DNA of 64,000 nt, from contig OX359273.1 of assembly GCA_947179155.2 (NCBI GenBank), forward strand, positions 10,281,501 to 10,345,500, in the 5' to 3' direction. How positions within the stretch are numbered: position 1 is the first letter of the stretch; each line of letters starts with the position of its first letter. The translations under genes were made by a program, and so were the position numbers. The notes below the pieces were generated by a model. That model had not been told where the DNA came from. It did not search any database and saw nothing but the letters and a program-made list of their open reading frames with translations. This DNA is from Hedera helix. Lineage: Eukaryota; Streptophyta; Magnoliopsida; Apiales; Araliaceae. Below, in pieces: positions 34,208-46,398 of the stretch.

Positions 34208-36071
34208 TATGGGTGATCATTCGGGTAAACCCGAAAATCGAAATCATATAACCGAATACCAAAATTGTTCTATTTTTACTATTTGAATAGGTACCGAAAT
34301 CTTTGATAATCGAATTACCGAATAACCGAATTTACTATTCGGTTATTCGATTAATACTCGAAATTAAAACATTCAATAATTAACAAAAGAATAACAATTA
34401 ACAGAAGCAGAAGGCCCAGAACTCAAAAGTCAGAAGCAACCAAGCATGTTGTCATTAAAATTAACAATACATAACTAGATTCAAATTTTCAGTACAAGAG
34501 TTTCTAGTCAATAATATTTCCAGGTACATCTTTAGCATAAAATATTCCTGCAAGGCTGCAACTCTAGCCTCCAGGTGAACACTTGGCTTTTGTATTTCTA
34601 CTCAATATCATAGTAGCATGTAAACTGTTAGGCGGCATTGGTGCGTCATCAGTGTATTTTGCCTCTCCTGTTACTTGAAAGAGGAATGTATCAGCAATTC
34701 AGCATCAGTGAGAAGGCAATATATTGAGCAAACTTAGAAAGATATACTTCAACTTATGCTATAATGTTGACATTGTAGATGTAAACCAAGGTTTAGAAAG
34801 TAATACCAAGATATTGAGCAAGATTACTTCATTAATTCATTAAAACAAAATTGAGCAAGATTACTGCATATTAAAATTCATAATAAATTCATGTAACAAT
34901 AAGCATTCACTTATGGAAACGGATAGAAGTGTTGTGTTACTGCACTGAAGTGAAATGAGTTGTAGAACCTAGTAGTTCTTATTAAATATATAACGATGTG
35001 CAAAGGATATTCGTAAAAGAAATAGAATTATTTGTTATGAAGAAGTTGTAGCAACACACTGGAAATCATTACTGTCTGAACTAAATCCCACAATCCAATA
35101 AACAGCACCAAATAAAAAAAATTTGAGAAATCTATATCCTTATACTCCAAACCATATATCAAATCAAAGAACAATAAATATTCAGTCATTCATTTCTCAA
35201 ACACATGTAAACTACAGTAACAATATGCAATTATGCAAAGTTGGATTAGGTACTCATTTTAATTTTTAAGCAGTAATCCACAAAGGGGAAACAATAATCT
35301 TATTTAACAACTAATAAAGGAGAATATTAAAACTAGCAAAACTAAAACATAGCCATAGCCCATAGATTACTACATTGCTACATCAGTCAAAAGCTTCAAA
35401 CTTATTAATTTTGTAAAGATTAATTTTGTAAACAGGTAATCAACCAAATAGTGGAGGGACATATAACTAAATAACAAAAAATTGAAAACCAACCTCAAAG
35501 ATAGAGAGTAGAGACCGTCAGAGGATAGAACTTCAACGAAATGGGGCTGTTGGACTTGGAGTTGGCTGCTTCTGGTGAGATAATAATCAATGACAACTTT
35601 TTCAACGTCGAAATTGAGTTTGGGATGAGGTTCCATCCAGACTTTGGTCCGTTCGAAGGCGGAGTGGAGTCGTGATTTGGGAACTAAGGTTTTGGCTTTT
35701 GGGTTAGGGCACTAAGTCAGAGAGTGAGAGATCAAAGAGATGAGAGATCGATTTGGGCGAGGGCTGAGAGTTTTGAGAGATGAGAGTACTTCGAGATCTG
35801 AGAATTGAGATTAGAGACTACTCAGACTAGAGGCAAAGAGTGAGATGAGAGTCATGCTGGTTTTAATTGTTAAGCCTTAATTCTTTTTTATTTTTAATTC
35901 GGTTAATCGAATAACGGAAAAAGAAAAAAAAAACCAAACCCGAACCCGTACACCGAATATCAAATCGGATATAACCGAATTATAAAAAATACCCGAATAA
36001 CCAGAAAAATTCGGTTAAATTTTTTTGGTACGGTTCGGTAATTCGATTTTATCCATTTTTGCTCAATCCTA
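34208..36071. mobile_element. hAT non-autonomous element, 1864 bp, TSD CTTGCTAT
   Basis: CTTGCTAT flanks both ends (34200-34207, 36072-36079). The left end reads TATGGGTGATCATTCGG and the right end, on the opposite strand, TAGGATTGAGCAAAAATGG, a short imperfect hAT inverted repeat. Subterminal TTCGGTTATTCGG-type repeats are abundant within 150 bp of both ends. No transposase is present. The middle contains a gene-like piece on the minus strand (35370-35860). Confidence 0.9.
35370..35636 (-). pseudogene. Gene-like fragment carried in the hAT element
   Basis: A minus-strand ATG at 35634-35636 opens about 47 codons (MEPHPKLNFDVEKVVIDYYL...) up to a GAG/GTTGGT donor-like site near 35492. Upstream lie about 200 bp of CT-rich, leader-like sequence with TCTCTCATCTC repeats. 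This looks like the leader and first exon of a gene captured by the transposon. I do not recognise the protein, and the later codons in the frame look like intron. It may instead be the element's own former 5' region. Confidence 0.35.
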
Positions 36072-36079
36072 CTTGCTAT

Positions 36080-36411
36080 GATCTTTTTATTTCAGTGACT
36101 CCTTTAGATCCTCTGTAATGAGAAGGTCGGTAATGGAAAAGAATTGATAGTCATCACAAAACATATACTTCCCTGGTTTCAAAATATAGCATTAATATAG
36201 ATTATAGACTTCTTGATGCCAATCTATTTAGTATATTAACTTCAGCATTTATTTTTTTCAAAAGGTGAATAAAAATGATGTCTATTTTAAATTTAAAATA
36301 TATTAAATAAATTTTTGTGAGTCAAATTTGATCCTATATCATGGAAGAGATGATGTAACACCTCAAAATCTGTGTACTAGCTACAGAAGACTTGGTGCGC
36401 TACTATTCATC
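36080..36411. other. Host or old LTR sequence between two hAT elements
   Basis: AT-rich, no gene. From 36354 it reads TGTAACACCTCAAAATC, which looks like the terminal bases of an LTR of the TGTAACACC type. Confidence 0.4.
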
Positions 36412-39100
36412 CACACACATAGACATGCACAGTAGGCCGGACTGGTCCGGCCTGGCCTGGGCCTGGTAGGTTTTGGCCGTTGACCAGGCCAGGCCGGGCT
36501 TTGACTTTTGGGCCTGCAGGCCGGGCTTCTCGATCGAAGTCTGGCCTTTTGAGGCCTGTAGGCCGGGCCGGGCCAGGCCTTGGGCCGGGCCGGGCCAGGC
36601 CTTGGGCCGGGCCGGGCCAGGCCTTGGGCCGGCCCAGGGTAGGCCAGGCTAGTCCTTGGGCGGGGCCGGGTCAGGCCAGGCCTAAAAATGTAATTAACTA
36701 ATTTTTAATGTGAAATATAAATATTAAATAAACTAACTACTATATTAATTAAATGTATTGACAAAAAATTAAAAATGAGTAATTAATCAATAATAAATAA
36801 TGAGTCGGTTACAAATATTTTGCTTCAAAATATTTTTAAAATGTCTTCAAAATTCAAATCTTCAAAAAATGTATCTTCCTATCTTCAAAATTTATCTCTT
36901 CGTTATATCTTCAAGAAACATATCTTCAGTCTTAAGAAAAAATATATATCTTCAATATTCATGGATGTACAATTTCGTCAGTTTTTACTCTAACTTCGAG
37001 ATCTTCTAAGCTATCTTGATCGTCTATTACATCTTGTACTATTCTTTGTGCGGAAAAATAATCTCTATAATAAATGCATATCTCCAACGATTTTAAGCTA
37101 AGTCTACTTCTCTTTTCATCCAATACCCTGCCAGATAAAGAAAATTATTGATGAATTTATTTATCTAACTTTTTAAAAAAATTAATCTTGAATATTTGAG
37201 TAGTATATTTTTAGATAATTTATAATTATATTGAATCAATTTAAATTTAAATATATTTTAAAATTAATTTTAGAATACCTAAATTAATTAATTCTATTTT
37301 GAAACTGAAAAAGTTGTACAACATTAACCGGATTTGTCAACCAATTGTGATTAGTACAATGAACAGAAAAGCCAAACAAAATTTTTCAAAGTTTATTATC
37401 TCCCTACAATGAACTATTTCTTCCCTTCATCCGTCTTTTTGCTGCTTATATATATCAAGTTATAGTCTATAGTTAAAATGAATTAGTTAGGCTGGGCAGG
37501 CTGGGCTGGGCCGGTCCTCTGCGTAGGCCAGGCCGGGCTTTTTTGTAGGCCGGGCCAGGTCGGTCTTCGTGGGCCAGGCCGGGCTTTTTCGTAGGCCGGG
37601 CCAGGCCGGGCTTTTTCGTGGGCCAGGCCGGGCTTTTTCGTAGGCCGGGCCAGGCCGGGCTTTTTCGTAGGCCGGGCCAGGCCGGGCTTTTTCGTAGGCC
37701 AGGCCAGGCCAGGCTTTTACGTCAAAATAGCAGCCTGTTCAAAGACTGTAGGCCGGACCGGCCCGGTCCGGGCTTTGACCAGGCCGGGCTTTGACCAGGC
37801 CGGGCTCAGGCCAGGCCAGGCCGGCCTGTGGGCCGTAGGCCTTTTGTGCATCCCTACACACACATGATATATCCTTATAAGCTAAGCTATAACGTACATT
37901 AAATATTTATATTATTTACATATTTTTGCCCATGTCTTACATACATCATACAACTAATATGTTAGTTTCCAAAATATTACCTCATTGATATTTATTCAAT
38001 TGTAACGTAATTATTTATCACTCTTCTTTGCCTGCATTTCGTTTCTCCTTATCCTTTATCCCCGACTCTTTGGATTCCTCAGTCTTAGTTGTGAATATAA
38101 AATTGTATGCAAGAATAAGCAACTAATTTGATTAGCAAGTATAACGGTTTAAAAAAAATAATTGAAATCGAATAAATATACAATGATTTAAAAATAAATT
38201 AACATTCCTGATAATCCAAGTAAATTCGACAAAAATCTCTTGACAGAATAATGAATATTAAATTCTCAAATAGAATTAAAATTGCTGGAATCTCAAAATT
38301 TAGTAAACATTCACAAGAAAAATTATTGAAGGTCATTGAGTGGTCGTAGGGACCATGAACTCTTTACCCGGCGTCCAACAGTCACAAAGACTGTGAACTC
38401 TTTACACGGCGTTCAACAGTCATAAACATTATGAACTCATTTCCCCAAAATATCATTATGTGATTAGCCTAATAATCCCATATGTTACGCGTAACATCTT
38501 ATTTACGATGTATTTTTACAGCAAATAACCATAACATAATACCCTTATTTTTAGAGTTGTTCATACTCAGTCTTAACATAGGAATCTGCACACCAAAATA
38601 ATTTGGATTGGATAACATATTTTCAAAGAATCATAAACAGTTCAATAAATTAATAAAAACATAACAACTAAGTTTAGCTGAATAAATGACATAAACTCAT
38701 TTTACAAACGGTTCAAAAATCATTATTGAAATAATTTATAATTCAACAGGGAACAAATTTCAATTGCACAGAATGCGAAAACTTGCAATAAATTTAGAAC
38801 TTGCTCAAAATAAGAAATTACACAATTTACAATACTTGCCTGCTTTTGCGGTACCTTCTTTGCTTAGATTATTTTTTGTCTCTAAATAATAACATACACC
38901 GTTCATAAGGACTTATTTAATTAATTAATAGTTATCCTTGATAAATATGTATAACTTTGTTTCGGTACTTTCGGATACCATAACTGGGATTTAATTATCG
39001 TTTCATACCACTTTCACAAGTGATATTTTAAATTACATTTTTACCCTTAACTAATTTTTATAAATATTATTTCCTTTATTTATTCTAAACAATGATATTT
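36354..39100. mobile_element. Possible LTR remnant (minus orientation), interrupted by a hAT element
   Basis: It starts TGTAACACCTC, like the minus-oriented LTR ends elsewhere in the window. The part at 38020-38160 (TTTGCCTGCATTTCG through AAGCAACTAATTTG) resembles in layout the 47505-47610 part of the solo LTR at 47258. No second end or target duplication was found, so the right limit is a guess. No coding sequence is present. Confidence 0.3.
36420..37856. mobile_element. hAT non-autonomous element, 1437 bp, GGCC-rich ends, TSD CACACACA
   Basis: Ends TAGACATGCACAGTAGGCC and, from the other strand, TAGGGATGCACAAAAGGCC form an imperfect inverted repeat. CACACACA lies on both sides (36412-36419, 37857-37864). 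Both subterminal zones are packed with GGCCGGGCCAGGCCTTG- and GGCCAGGCCGGGCTTTTTCG-type tandem words, while the centre is AT-rich. No transposase is encoded. The duplication is a simple repeat, so it is slightly less decisive than others here. Confidence 0.85.
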
Positions 39101-39360
39101 TATATTTTTTTCTTACATAAATTTAAATTCTCCGTATCCGTATATAAATTTTCTTTTCACCTTAAACCCACTTAAATATCTTATTAAAATTTTCCCTCTT
39201 AATCTAATGTTTCAGAGTATGTAACGAATTTTCTGAAATCTTTCCAGATTATTTAATATTTATTTTGTAAATATTTCTACTCAAAATCTTTAAAATTAAT
39301 ATTAACTTCAAAAATTCTGAAATTTATACAATAGCTAAATATCATCACAGAGAGTCTACC

Positions 39361-39384
39361 ATATATATATATATATATATATAT
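39361..39384. repeat. AT microsatellite
   Basis: Short AT dinucleotide run in AT-rich DNA. Nothing coding is seen from 39100 to 40190. Confidence 0.85.
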
Positions 39385-39709
39385 TAGAATCTTCCCACAT
39401 ACAGAAATCAAATTATTTTTGTTTAGTTTATAACAAAAAAAAAATTTTAAATCCCAATTACTCAAATTTTCAGCAACATCTCCCTTATAATATTATCTTA
39501 TATCCAAGAGTCTAGGACTACCATGCCCTCGAACTCTACCACATTAATAAATAACCCAATCAATTTCATTTCGAGTTTGACTTTTACTTCTTTTAATTCA
39601 TTTAAGCATTTCTTGTTATCATTATTATAAAACATGAATTTAAACTTCAAATAAGAATTAAAACATGAATTTATAGGGACATCTAGCCTCTAGGGACATG
39701 GTTGGAATT

Positions 39710-39712
<3 letters not shown>

Positions 39713-39759
<47 letters not shown>
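39713..39759. repeat. AT microsatellite
   Basis: About 46 bp of uninterrupted AT repeats. Confidence 0.9.
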
Positions 39760-39760
<1 letters not shown>

Positions 39761-40194
39761 CTTTGCTTACTTAAAAAACCAGCTAAAGCTTATCATGTTG
39801 GCTCACGTTGTTCGAAAATTCCAAGCATATTTATGATTTGGTGATGTATCTATGCATAGTTATTATATTAGTCGAGTTGTAAAACCCATGTGATTATAAT
39901 TGATTTTATGTTTTGATTAGGGCTTTTTGAGTTGTAATTGTTGATAGAAGTGACTGGGCTTGGTTCACATCACATCTACCTAGTGTGATATTTTGAAATC
40001 TACATGTATAGGATATTTCAATTTTATGCATAGGATATTTCAATTGTAAGTCATTCTGCATAAATTATAGTAAAAGTTGGTAAAAAAATCTTGTATCGTA
40101 GAGTCAGATCTAAGAATAAAAAGGGAGAAAACTCACTGAGAGATCAAAAATGTACAAAGGCATTATCTAAACTAAGATCGTAGTAACTTAACAA

Positions 40195-40410
40195 GACTGC
40201 ATTGAAAGTAAGATCATAGAGCTCAAGAACGTAGAGCAAAATATTAGTGCTCAAGGACGTAGATGAAGATGATAGATCTCAAGAACGTAAAGTTTATCAT
40301 AGAGCTTAGAGACGTAGATCGAAATTGTAAAACTCAATAATGTAGAGCAAAATTGTAGAACTCAAGGACATAGAGCGTAATTGTAGAATTATAAATCGAA
40401 GAGAAATATC
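40195..40410. repeat. Degenerate ~37-bp tandem repeats
   Basis: The words CTCAAGAACGTAGAGCAAAA, CTCAAGGACGTAGATG and CTCAAGGACATAGAGCGTAA recur about six times at intervals of 30-45 bp with variable spacers. Confidence 0.6.
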
Positions 40411-40754
40411 TTAGCGCTCAAAAAGGGGTGCATACATAAAAGAAAAGAACTCAGAGTATAATAGATCGTAGAGTATGACACTCTTGGATCAAGTTTATTA
40501 AACTCTTACATAAAGTCTAAATACTTCGAGTTTTCAATACAAAGACTACACTATAATACGTCTTATGCTAGTAACTCTAATAATTAGGTATAAAAAAAGT
40601 ATGCATGTGTCATTTAACGAGAACAGAAAGAATTATTAATAACAAGATCATATGATAACCAACACCGTTTCACCTTCTTAGAATAGATAAATTGTCAAAC
40701 GACCAAGAATTTGTCAGAGATATAAAAGAAGGGTAAAATATAATTTATCACTAG

Positions 40755-40941
40755 CAGGGCCGGTCCTAAGAATACAATTTATATTGGGGGCCCTGTGCAA
40801 AAAAAAAATTAGAGGCCTTTTCTCACATATAAAATAAATAGACATTAATATATAAAGCACAATTTGTGAGCCCTCTGAATTTGGAGGCCCTGTGCGGTCA
40901 CCCCTTCTGCACCCCCTCAGGGCCGCACAGGGCCGCCCCTA
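40755..40941. mobile_element. hAT MITE, 187 bp, TSD ATCACTAG
   Basis: CAGGGCCGGTCCTAAG at the left and, on the other strand, TAGGGGCGGCCCTGTG at the right form the terminal inverted repeat. ATCACTAG flanks it on both sides (40747-40754, 40942-40949). The inner GGGGCCCTGTGC and GAGGCCCTGTGC words are typical of a widespread plant hAT MITE group. Confidence 0.9.
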
Positions 40942-41035
40942 ATCACTAGTGGTTTATACATTTTTTTTCTACTTAGCCACCTATAGTTAAAAAGCCTCCA
41001 ATTAATCATCCATAATATAAAAAGAAAAAAGATAT

Positions 41036-41164
41036 GAGTAATGATGTTTTGCAATGATCTATGTAATGACCTTTATAAAAAATAGTGGGACCCACCATGT
41101 AAGTGGTGGGTCCACCATTTTTTTACAAAGGTCATTGCATAGATAAGTGGCAAAATCATTACAC
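41036..41164. mobile_element. Hairpin MITE, ~129 bp
   Basis: The two halves are almost perfect inverted copies (GAGTAATGATGTTTTGC on the left, GTGTAATGATTTTGCC from the other strand), meeting at TGGGACCCACC and GGTGGGTCCACC. No sure target duplication was seen. Confidence 0.7.
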
Positions 41165-41485
41165 ATAATAAAGCTGGTATAAAAAAGTTGCACGTGAGCT
41201 CATTTTTATCCAACTTAACGGAGAGTGAGAGTCACTCTCTCAAAAGAGAGTAAATAGAATGTCCACTAGCTAGATTGCTTGTGAAATGTACTTAAATACC
41301 CTAATTCTTCACCAAATTTAATGAAGAATGCCATTAACACAGACACACTTAATACCACAAACCTATTTTAAAACAATTAGACTTAAAAATCCAATCAAAT
41401 TTAGATCAGAAATATGAGTTTCATAACCATTCGATGAACAATAAAAGAAGGAGATCAATGGCAAGTTCTAAATTTTGGTGTACCC

Positions 41486-41487
<2 letters not shown>

Positions 41488-41551
<64 letters not shown>
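41488..41551. repeat. AT microsatellite
   Basis: About 64 bp of AT repeats, followed by a short CA run. The Ile/Tyr-rich open frame over it is an artefact. The rest of 41165-42260 is AT-rich with no gene. Confidence 0.95.
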
Positions 41552-41553
<2 letters not shown>

Positions 41554-42264
41554 CAATTAACACACACACACACTCTCCCCCTATTCCTACCTCTTGCAAA
41601 TATGAACTTTAGTTATATTTGTTTGCAAAAAATATGTTAATGATTAGACTATTTATCTTAATTTAATATTATTTTACACTATTTTATCATTTGATAAGAG
41701 ATTATTAATTCCTTAATATTAGACTATGAGTCCCATAAAACTATTTAATAGCTTAAAAGAGGGGACTATTAAACCCAATTTTTTCATGAAATTATATAAT
41801 CTCACATAAATAACCTCATGAATGATAAAAAATAAAAATAAAAAAAAAAAGTTCATAAGACTATTTAAAGAACTATTAATCCCTCAACATGTGATAAAAT
41901 AATCTAAAATAATGTTAAATTAATAAAAATAATTCAATTCCAAATATGTTTTTTACAAACAAACATAGTCTTAGCATTTTCAAATATGAATATACCAACT
42001 TTTGTTTTTATTTTGTTATAACTTTTGTATATTAGTTTGTTTTGAGAAAATTACTTGATTGTTTGTATTTTATATTTAAAAATGTATATTTTAAGTTTTA
42101 TAAGAACAAATACGTCAATTATAATTATTTTAAAATGAAAGAACAATTTTAATATCTCGGAGATATACAACGGAGAAATTAAAGTTGTGTAAATAAAGCA
42201 CCTATAGAAATTTGTAGTAGATTTAATCTCTCTCTTTTTTTCTTCCCCTTTTTTTTTTAATTCG

Positions 42265-42558
42265 GAGTCACATAGTAGCGGATGCAGAAATTAGTTTTAA
42301 TGTAGGAAATTTTCATAAAGATTTTTTTGACTTTGAAAAGCCTATTAAAAATAAGGACAAGTTTACATACACAATATCCAAACACTACATCCATTTTAAA
42401 TATTAAAAAGTGAGTCACATAGTAACGGATGCAGAAATTAGTTTTAATGTAGGATATTTTAATAAATATTTTTTTGAATTTGAAAAGCTTATTAAAAATA
42501 AGGACAAGTCTACATACACAATATCTAAATACTATATCCATCTTAACTATTAAAAAGT
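42265..42558. repeat. 147-bp tandem duplication
   Basis: GAGTCACATAGTARCGGATG begins at 42265 and again at 42412. The two units agree closely over their length and end TATTAAAAAGTGA. The open frame on the minus strand spans both copies, giving a repeated hydrophobic protein that I regard as chance. Confidence 0.85.
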
Positions 42559-43260
42559 GATGTATGACATGAATTTTAATGTCATGCCCCACTTTTTAAT
42601 GATTAAAATGAATATAGTGTTTAAATGTTGTATTTAAATGATGTGTATTTATACTCATACTAAAAATAAAGCAAGAGCAAAGTAAATAATATAAAGACAT
42701 GTCACTAATGCCAATGATTATCGGGAACAAAAAAAATGTTATAACATAATGGGAAGTACTCTATATTGTACTAAAATTAGTTTTAGAATATAAGTTGCAA
42801 AAAATGAATTTGATCGATATATTACTATAAAATGACATAATAAATGAATTTGAAAATTAAATATATTTCTTAATTTGTATCTTTAAATATAATGAGCATT
42901 TATTTTAGTAATGATGTCAAACTAGTGAAATTATGATATTATAATTGAAAACTTGCAACATTTTGTTTTATCATAAACAAACATAGGGTTTTTTTGTGAA
43001 ATATTTTTTTTGCAGCTGACTTTCTTTTTTGGACGGATGAAATATAAATTTAAGGCCAATTAATTCATTTGTGTTTATTAGTTACTGAAAATAGTGTGTC
43101 AACTTAAACAATTGGTAGAATTATGGATATGGAGGTAAATATGACAATATCTATAGCATGTTAACGGTCTTGGGTCACATTAGTGTTCAGGTGGGAGTGT
43201 GCAACATTTTTCATAACACAGGTGATTAATTGGTCATTTTTTGGCGATTTAACCATAGAT

Positions 43261-43286
43261 TGTCAAGTGAAAAAATGTTTAACTTA

Positions 43287-43323
<37 letters not shown>

Positions 43324-45058
43324 CTGCCGCTAAAGTTTTTCCAGTGCGATTTTTCTCTTTTCACTATATGTGGTTACCAAACGAACGGTTTGAATTTTTT
43401 TGGTTTTGGTTTTTGTTGCGGTTTATGTTTTTTTTTATTTGATTTTTCGTCTTTCGGTTCCTTTTGCTTACCCCTACTAAAAAGTCATCCAATTTTGAGA
43501 AATAATCTTTTCAAAGCAATTTTTTATGAAGTCAATCCAAAATAGGGTTATAACTATAAGAAAATAATGACAGTTTTGACAAGAGTTTTTCTAAAAAGAT
43601 TTTAAGTTTAATTTTCTCAAATAAAATTCTTTTAGAAATGAAAGGTCATTCCAAAAAATAAGAGAATTTTTATACTTATATGAAAATGGAGTTTTATATT
43701 TATAAAGTCATTCTATAATGTATTTTATGAATTTTCGTATTTTATGAATTTTCAAAAGTCCTTCCCGTCAATTATTTTTTTGAACCTTTGAATTTGCTCA
43801 ATTTTATAGCCTCTAATTTCGGAAAATCATTTTTATTTTACCCAAAGAAAGTAATTTCGGAAAATCATTTTGATTTTGCTCAACTTGGGGCATGATACCC
43901 ATCCCATTGGACTCACAACTTCAATCAAGTCACAAATTCACTATTATGGCCTTAAACTCCCCCTTAAGGGGGTAAAAAGCCACACTTTAAATGGTTTGAA
44001 GACCCAAAAATTATTTACAAGCACTAATCACCGTTTACAATCCAAAATTTTGGTTCTATCGCGAGAAGATGATCTTAATTTCGTCAAATATGAATTGGAA
44101 GGCCTTGGGTATCATCCTAGGCTCAAAACTATCCAAACTCCACCCAACAAGGCTTTGTACAAATTTTAAATTCAAGCCATCATGGGTTGATTCTAGTTTT
44201 TATGGATATTGACTCACAATCCTAGATTCACCTATGCTCATATCAAACATAATCATTGTACCACAAACACGATTACCCAAGCATATCTAGCATCACATGG
44301 CTATCAAATATCAAATATGATGGGCTCATATGCTTCACATGAAATCAAAACCACATAATAGTCATTCAAATTAAAGTTACTAATGAAAGTAAAGATTTAA
44401 ATCCCCAAATCAACATCTCTTAACTATAATTCAACAAATTCATTTCAAAAATAAAATAAGAAGATAGGAATTGGACCTTTCAAAATAAAGTTGATCAATT
44501 GCTTGAAGGAGGTTCACCTTAATTGCTTTGAAATCCTTGATGTTCTTCAAATTAAAACTAAAACTGGGTAGAGTGTATTTAGGGTTTTAATTTTCTCTCT
44601 CTAAAATGCTCTCTCTCACTTTGGGAGTATTCTAAGAAAAGAGTTTCAATTTTTTTTCTTACTTATACAGAAAAAGCAAAAAGAGAAGAAAAATGAAGTT
44701 GCAGCCTCCAAGCTACCACTATAAGTGGCAACTTGGCTAAAGTCGCCATTATAGTAGCAGCTTGGCCTCACAGACTGCCACTATAGTGGCAGCTTTAAGG
44801 TGCAGATCCCTGACAACTTGGCTAAAGTTGCCACTATAGTAGCAGCTTGGCCTCATAGACTGCCACTATAGTGGCAGCTTTAAGGTGCAGATCCCTAAGG
44901 CCTCTGATAATTGGTTAGGCCCAAATTTCATGTTTTGGTCATTCTATCTACTTCCAAACTCACATTTTGGTCTCTAAATTGTTAAGTTTTGCAATTTAGC
45001 TACCAAATTCAATTTCCTATTAATTTAAGGATTTAAGTGCAAATTTTGGGTGGTTACA
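43261..45058 (-). mobile_element. Possible solo LTR, 1.8 kb, flanked by TAGAT
   Basis: The right end GGGTGGTTACA gives TGTAACCACCC on the other strand, like the other LTRs in this window. TAGAT follows at 45059-45063. The same TAGAT precedes TGTCAAG at 43256-43260. The left end has no other LTR character and the match could be chance. Inside are an AT run (43297-43323) and a palindromic tandem repeat (44729-44897). The open frame at 43870-44169 has no recognisable domain. Confidence 0.4.
44729..44897. repeat. Two 85-bp tandem units with 18-bp perfect palindromes
   Basis: CAACTTGGCTAAAG begins at 44729 and 44814. Each unit contains CTGCCACTATAGTGGCAG (44775-44792 and 44860-44877), a perfect inverted repeat, plus a degenerate copy GCCAYTATAGTAGCAG. 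A further imperfect copy precedes the array at 44715. Confidence 0.85.
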
Positions 45059-45132
45059 TAGATAAAATATTAATTATTATGAACTTATATATTTTAAATA
45101 TGCAGATAAGTACTCAATATAAACAAATTTCA

Positions 45133-45135
<3 letters not shown>

Positions 45136-45195
<60 letters not shown>
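45136..45195. repeat. AT microsatellite
   Basis: About 60 bp of AT repeats. Between 45196 and 45830 the DNA is AT-rich and non-coding, with CCCAAAATATAAGAGTA words typical of old MITE ends at 45310-45440. Confidence 0.9.
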
Positions 45196-45197
<2 letters not shown>

Positions 45198-45828
45198 AGA
45201 ATAAAATCTAACCTAAATAATAATGCAACAAAACATAAAAACAACATATTTGTGCCTCGATTGTATGAAAAACAAAAACCATTTAATGATAGTTTTTTGT
45301 TTCATTCCATCCCAAAATATAAGAGTAGAATAATTTTAAATTTTGTTCCAAAATATAGGAGTAATATAATTTTAAGGCATATATAGACAACTAAGTTAAT
45401 TAGATTTTTATAAATATTTTTGTTCGAGAATATAAGAGTAATATAATTTTTATTTTTCTCTCTCAAGTTGGCTTCTTATGAGTTAGATCTTATAATTAAT
45501 TAAGAATAAAATATCGCTATGTGCACACTCAATTTCATACCCAAAAGTACACGCAAAGATAGAAGTAGTGTAGAGAAAGGGAAGAGAATGTTGTACGAAG
45601 AGGAGAGATAAATTTTTTTTATTACTATTTTACTCTTTTGTGCCTTTAAATGAAGATTAACATTTACATAGAATACTATACTTTCATATAATTTAAAGAG
45701 AAAAAGTTTAAACTTAACATATTTACGTGGAAGTTGTCAAATCTAAAAAGATAGTTTCGCTGGGTTCTTTTTGTATGAATAGTAAATGAGTTTTATTGTT
45801 ATTTTATTATTTTATTTATAAAAATATC

Positions 45829-45832
<4 letters not shown>

Positions 45833-45873
<41 letters not shown>
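45833..45873. repeat. AT microsatellite
   Basis: About 41 bp of AT repeats. Confidence 0.9.
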
Positions 45874-45875
<2 letters not shown>

Positions 45876-45999
45876 TTGATGGCCCCAGTAAATATATGCC
45901 CATCTTGTCATATAGACATATTTTTATTGTGTAGGACAATATAAATCGAAAATAGATATCCTAGCACAGCCTTTTTCAAGATCTCATACGTTTGAGACT

Positions 46000-46293
46000 G
46001 TATAATTGGTTCGATGAATCCCAATAAAAAGAAAAAAAAAATAAAGATCAGTAGCCCTTTAATGAATTTGTATACTTGACAAGTATTGCTGGCGAATAGT
46101 AATAAGCTTGCTGTTCGTTGGTGTAGTTGGAGATACATTTAAGCAGCCCACATGCAGATGTCTATTGATTTTATGATAAAGTTCATCTACTGTTTGGATT
46201 CACGTGCATGCATTATCTAACAAATATCATGGAATTAAACTTCTCACCACCTTTCCCCACCTTTTGCATTCAAATATGTTTTGGACATTATCA
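46000..46293. repeat. Diverged duplicate of the WAT1-related gene's upstream region
   Basis: From GTATAATTGGTTCGATGAAT to TTGGACATTATCACC this matches 59825-60110 in the same orientation with small indels and substitutions. The two copies bracket the 13.5-kb retrotransposon block. Confidence 0.8.
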
Positions 46294-46398
46294 CCCAAGT
46301 ATAAATTAAGCCCTACATCTATTATTTCTCAAACTTTTCCTCTTTTCGTAAATTATATATGAAAAGTTTAACTCTTTAATTTTAAACCAACAATAAAG

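Noticed and set aside
36480..36701. Gly/Pro/Arg-rich 73-codon frame
   Set aside because: By-product of the GGCC repeats at the end of a hAT element.
42257..42592. 111-codon minus-strand frame with an internally repeated sequence
   Set aside because: The repetition simply reflects the 147-bp DNA duplication. The composition is AT-driven, and there is no promoter or homology.
43870..44169. 99-codon open frame on the plus strand
   Set aside because: No domain or clear gene context. It lies inside a possible solo LTR.
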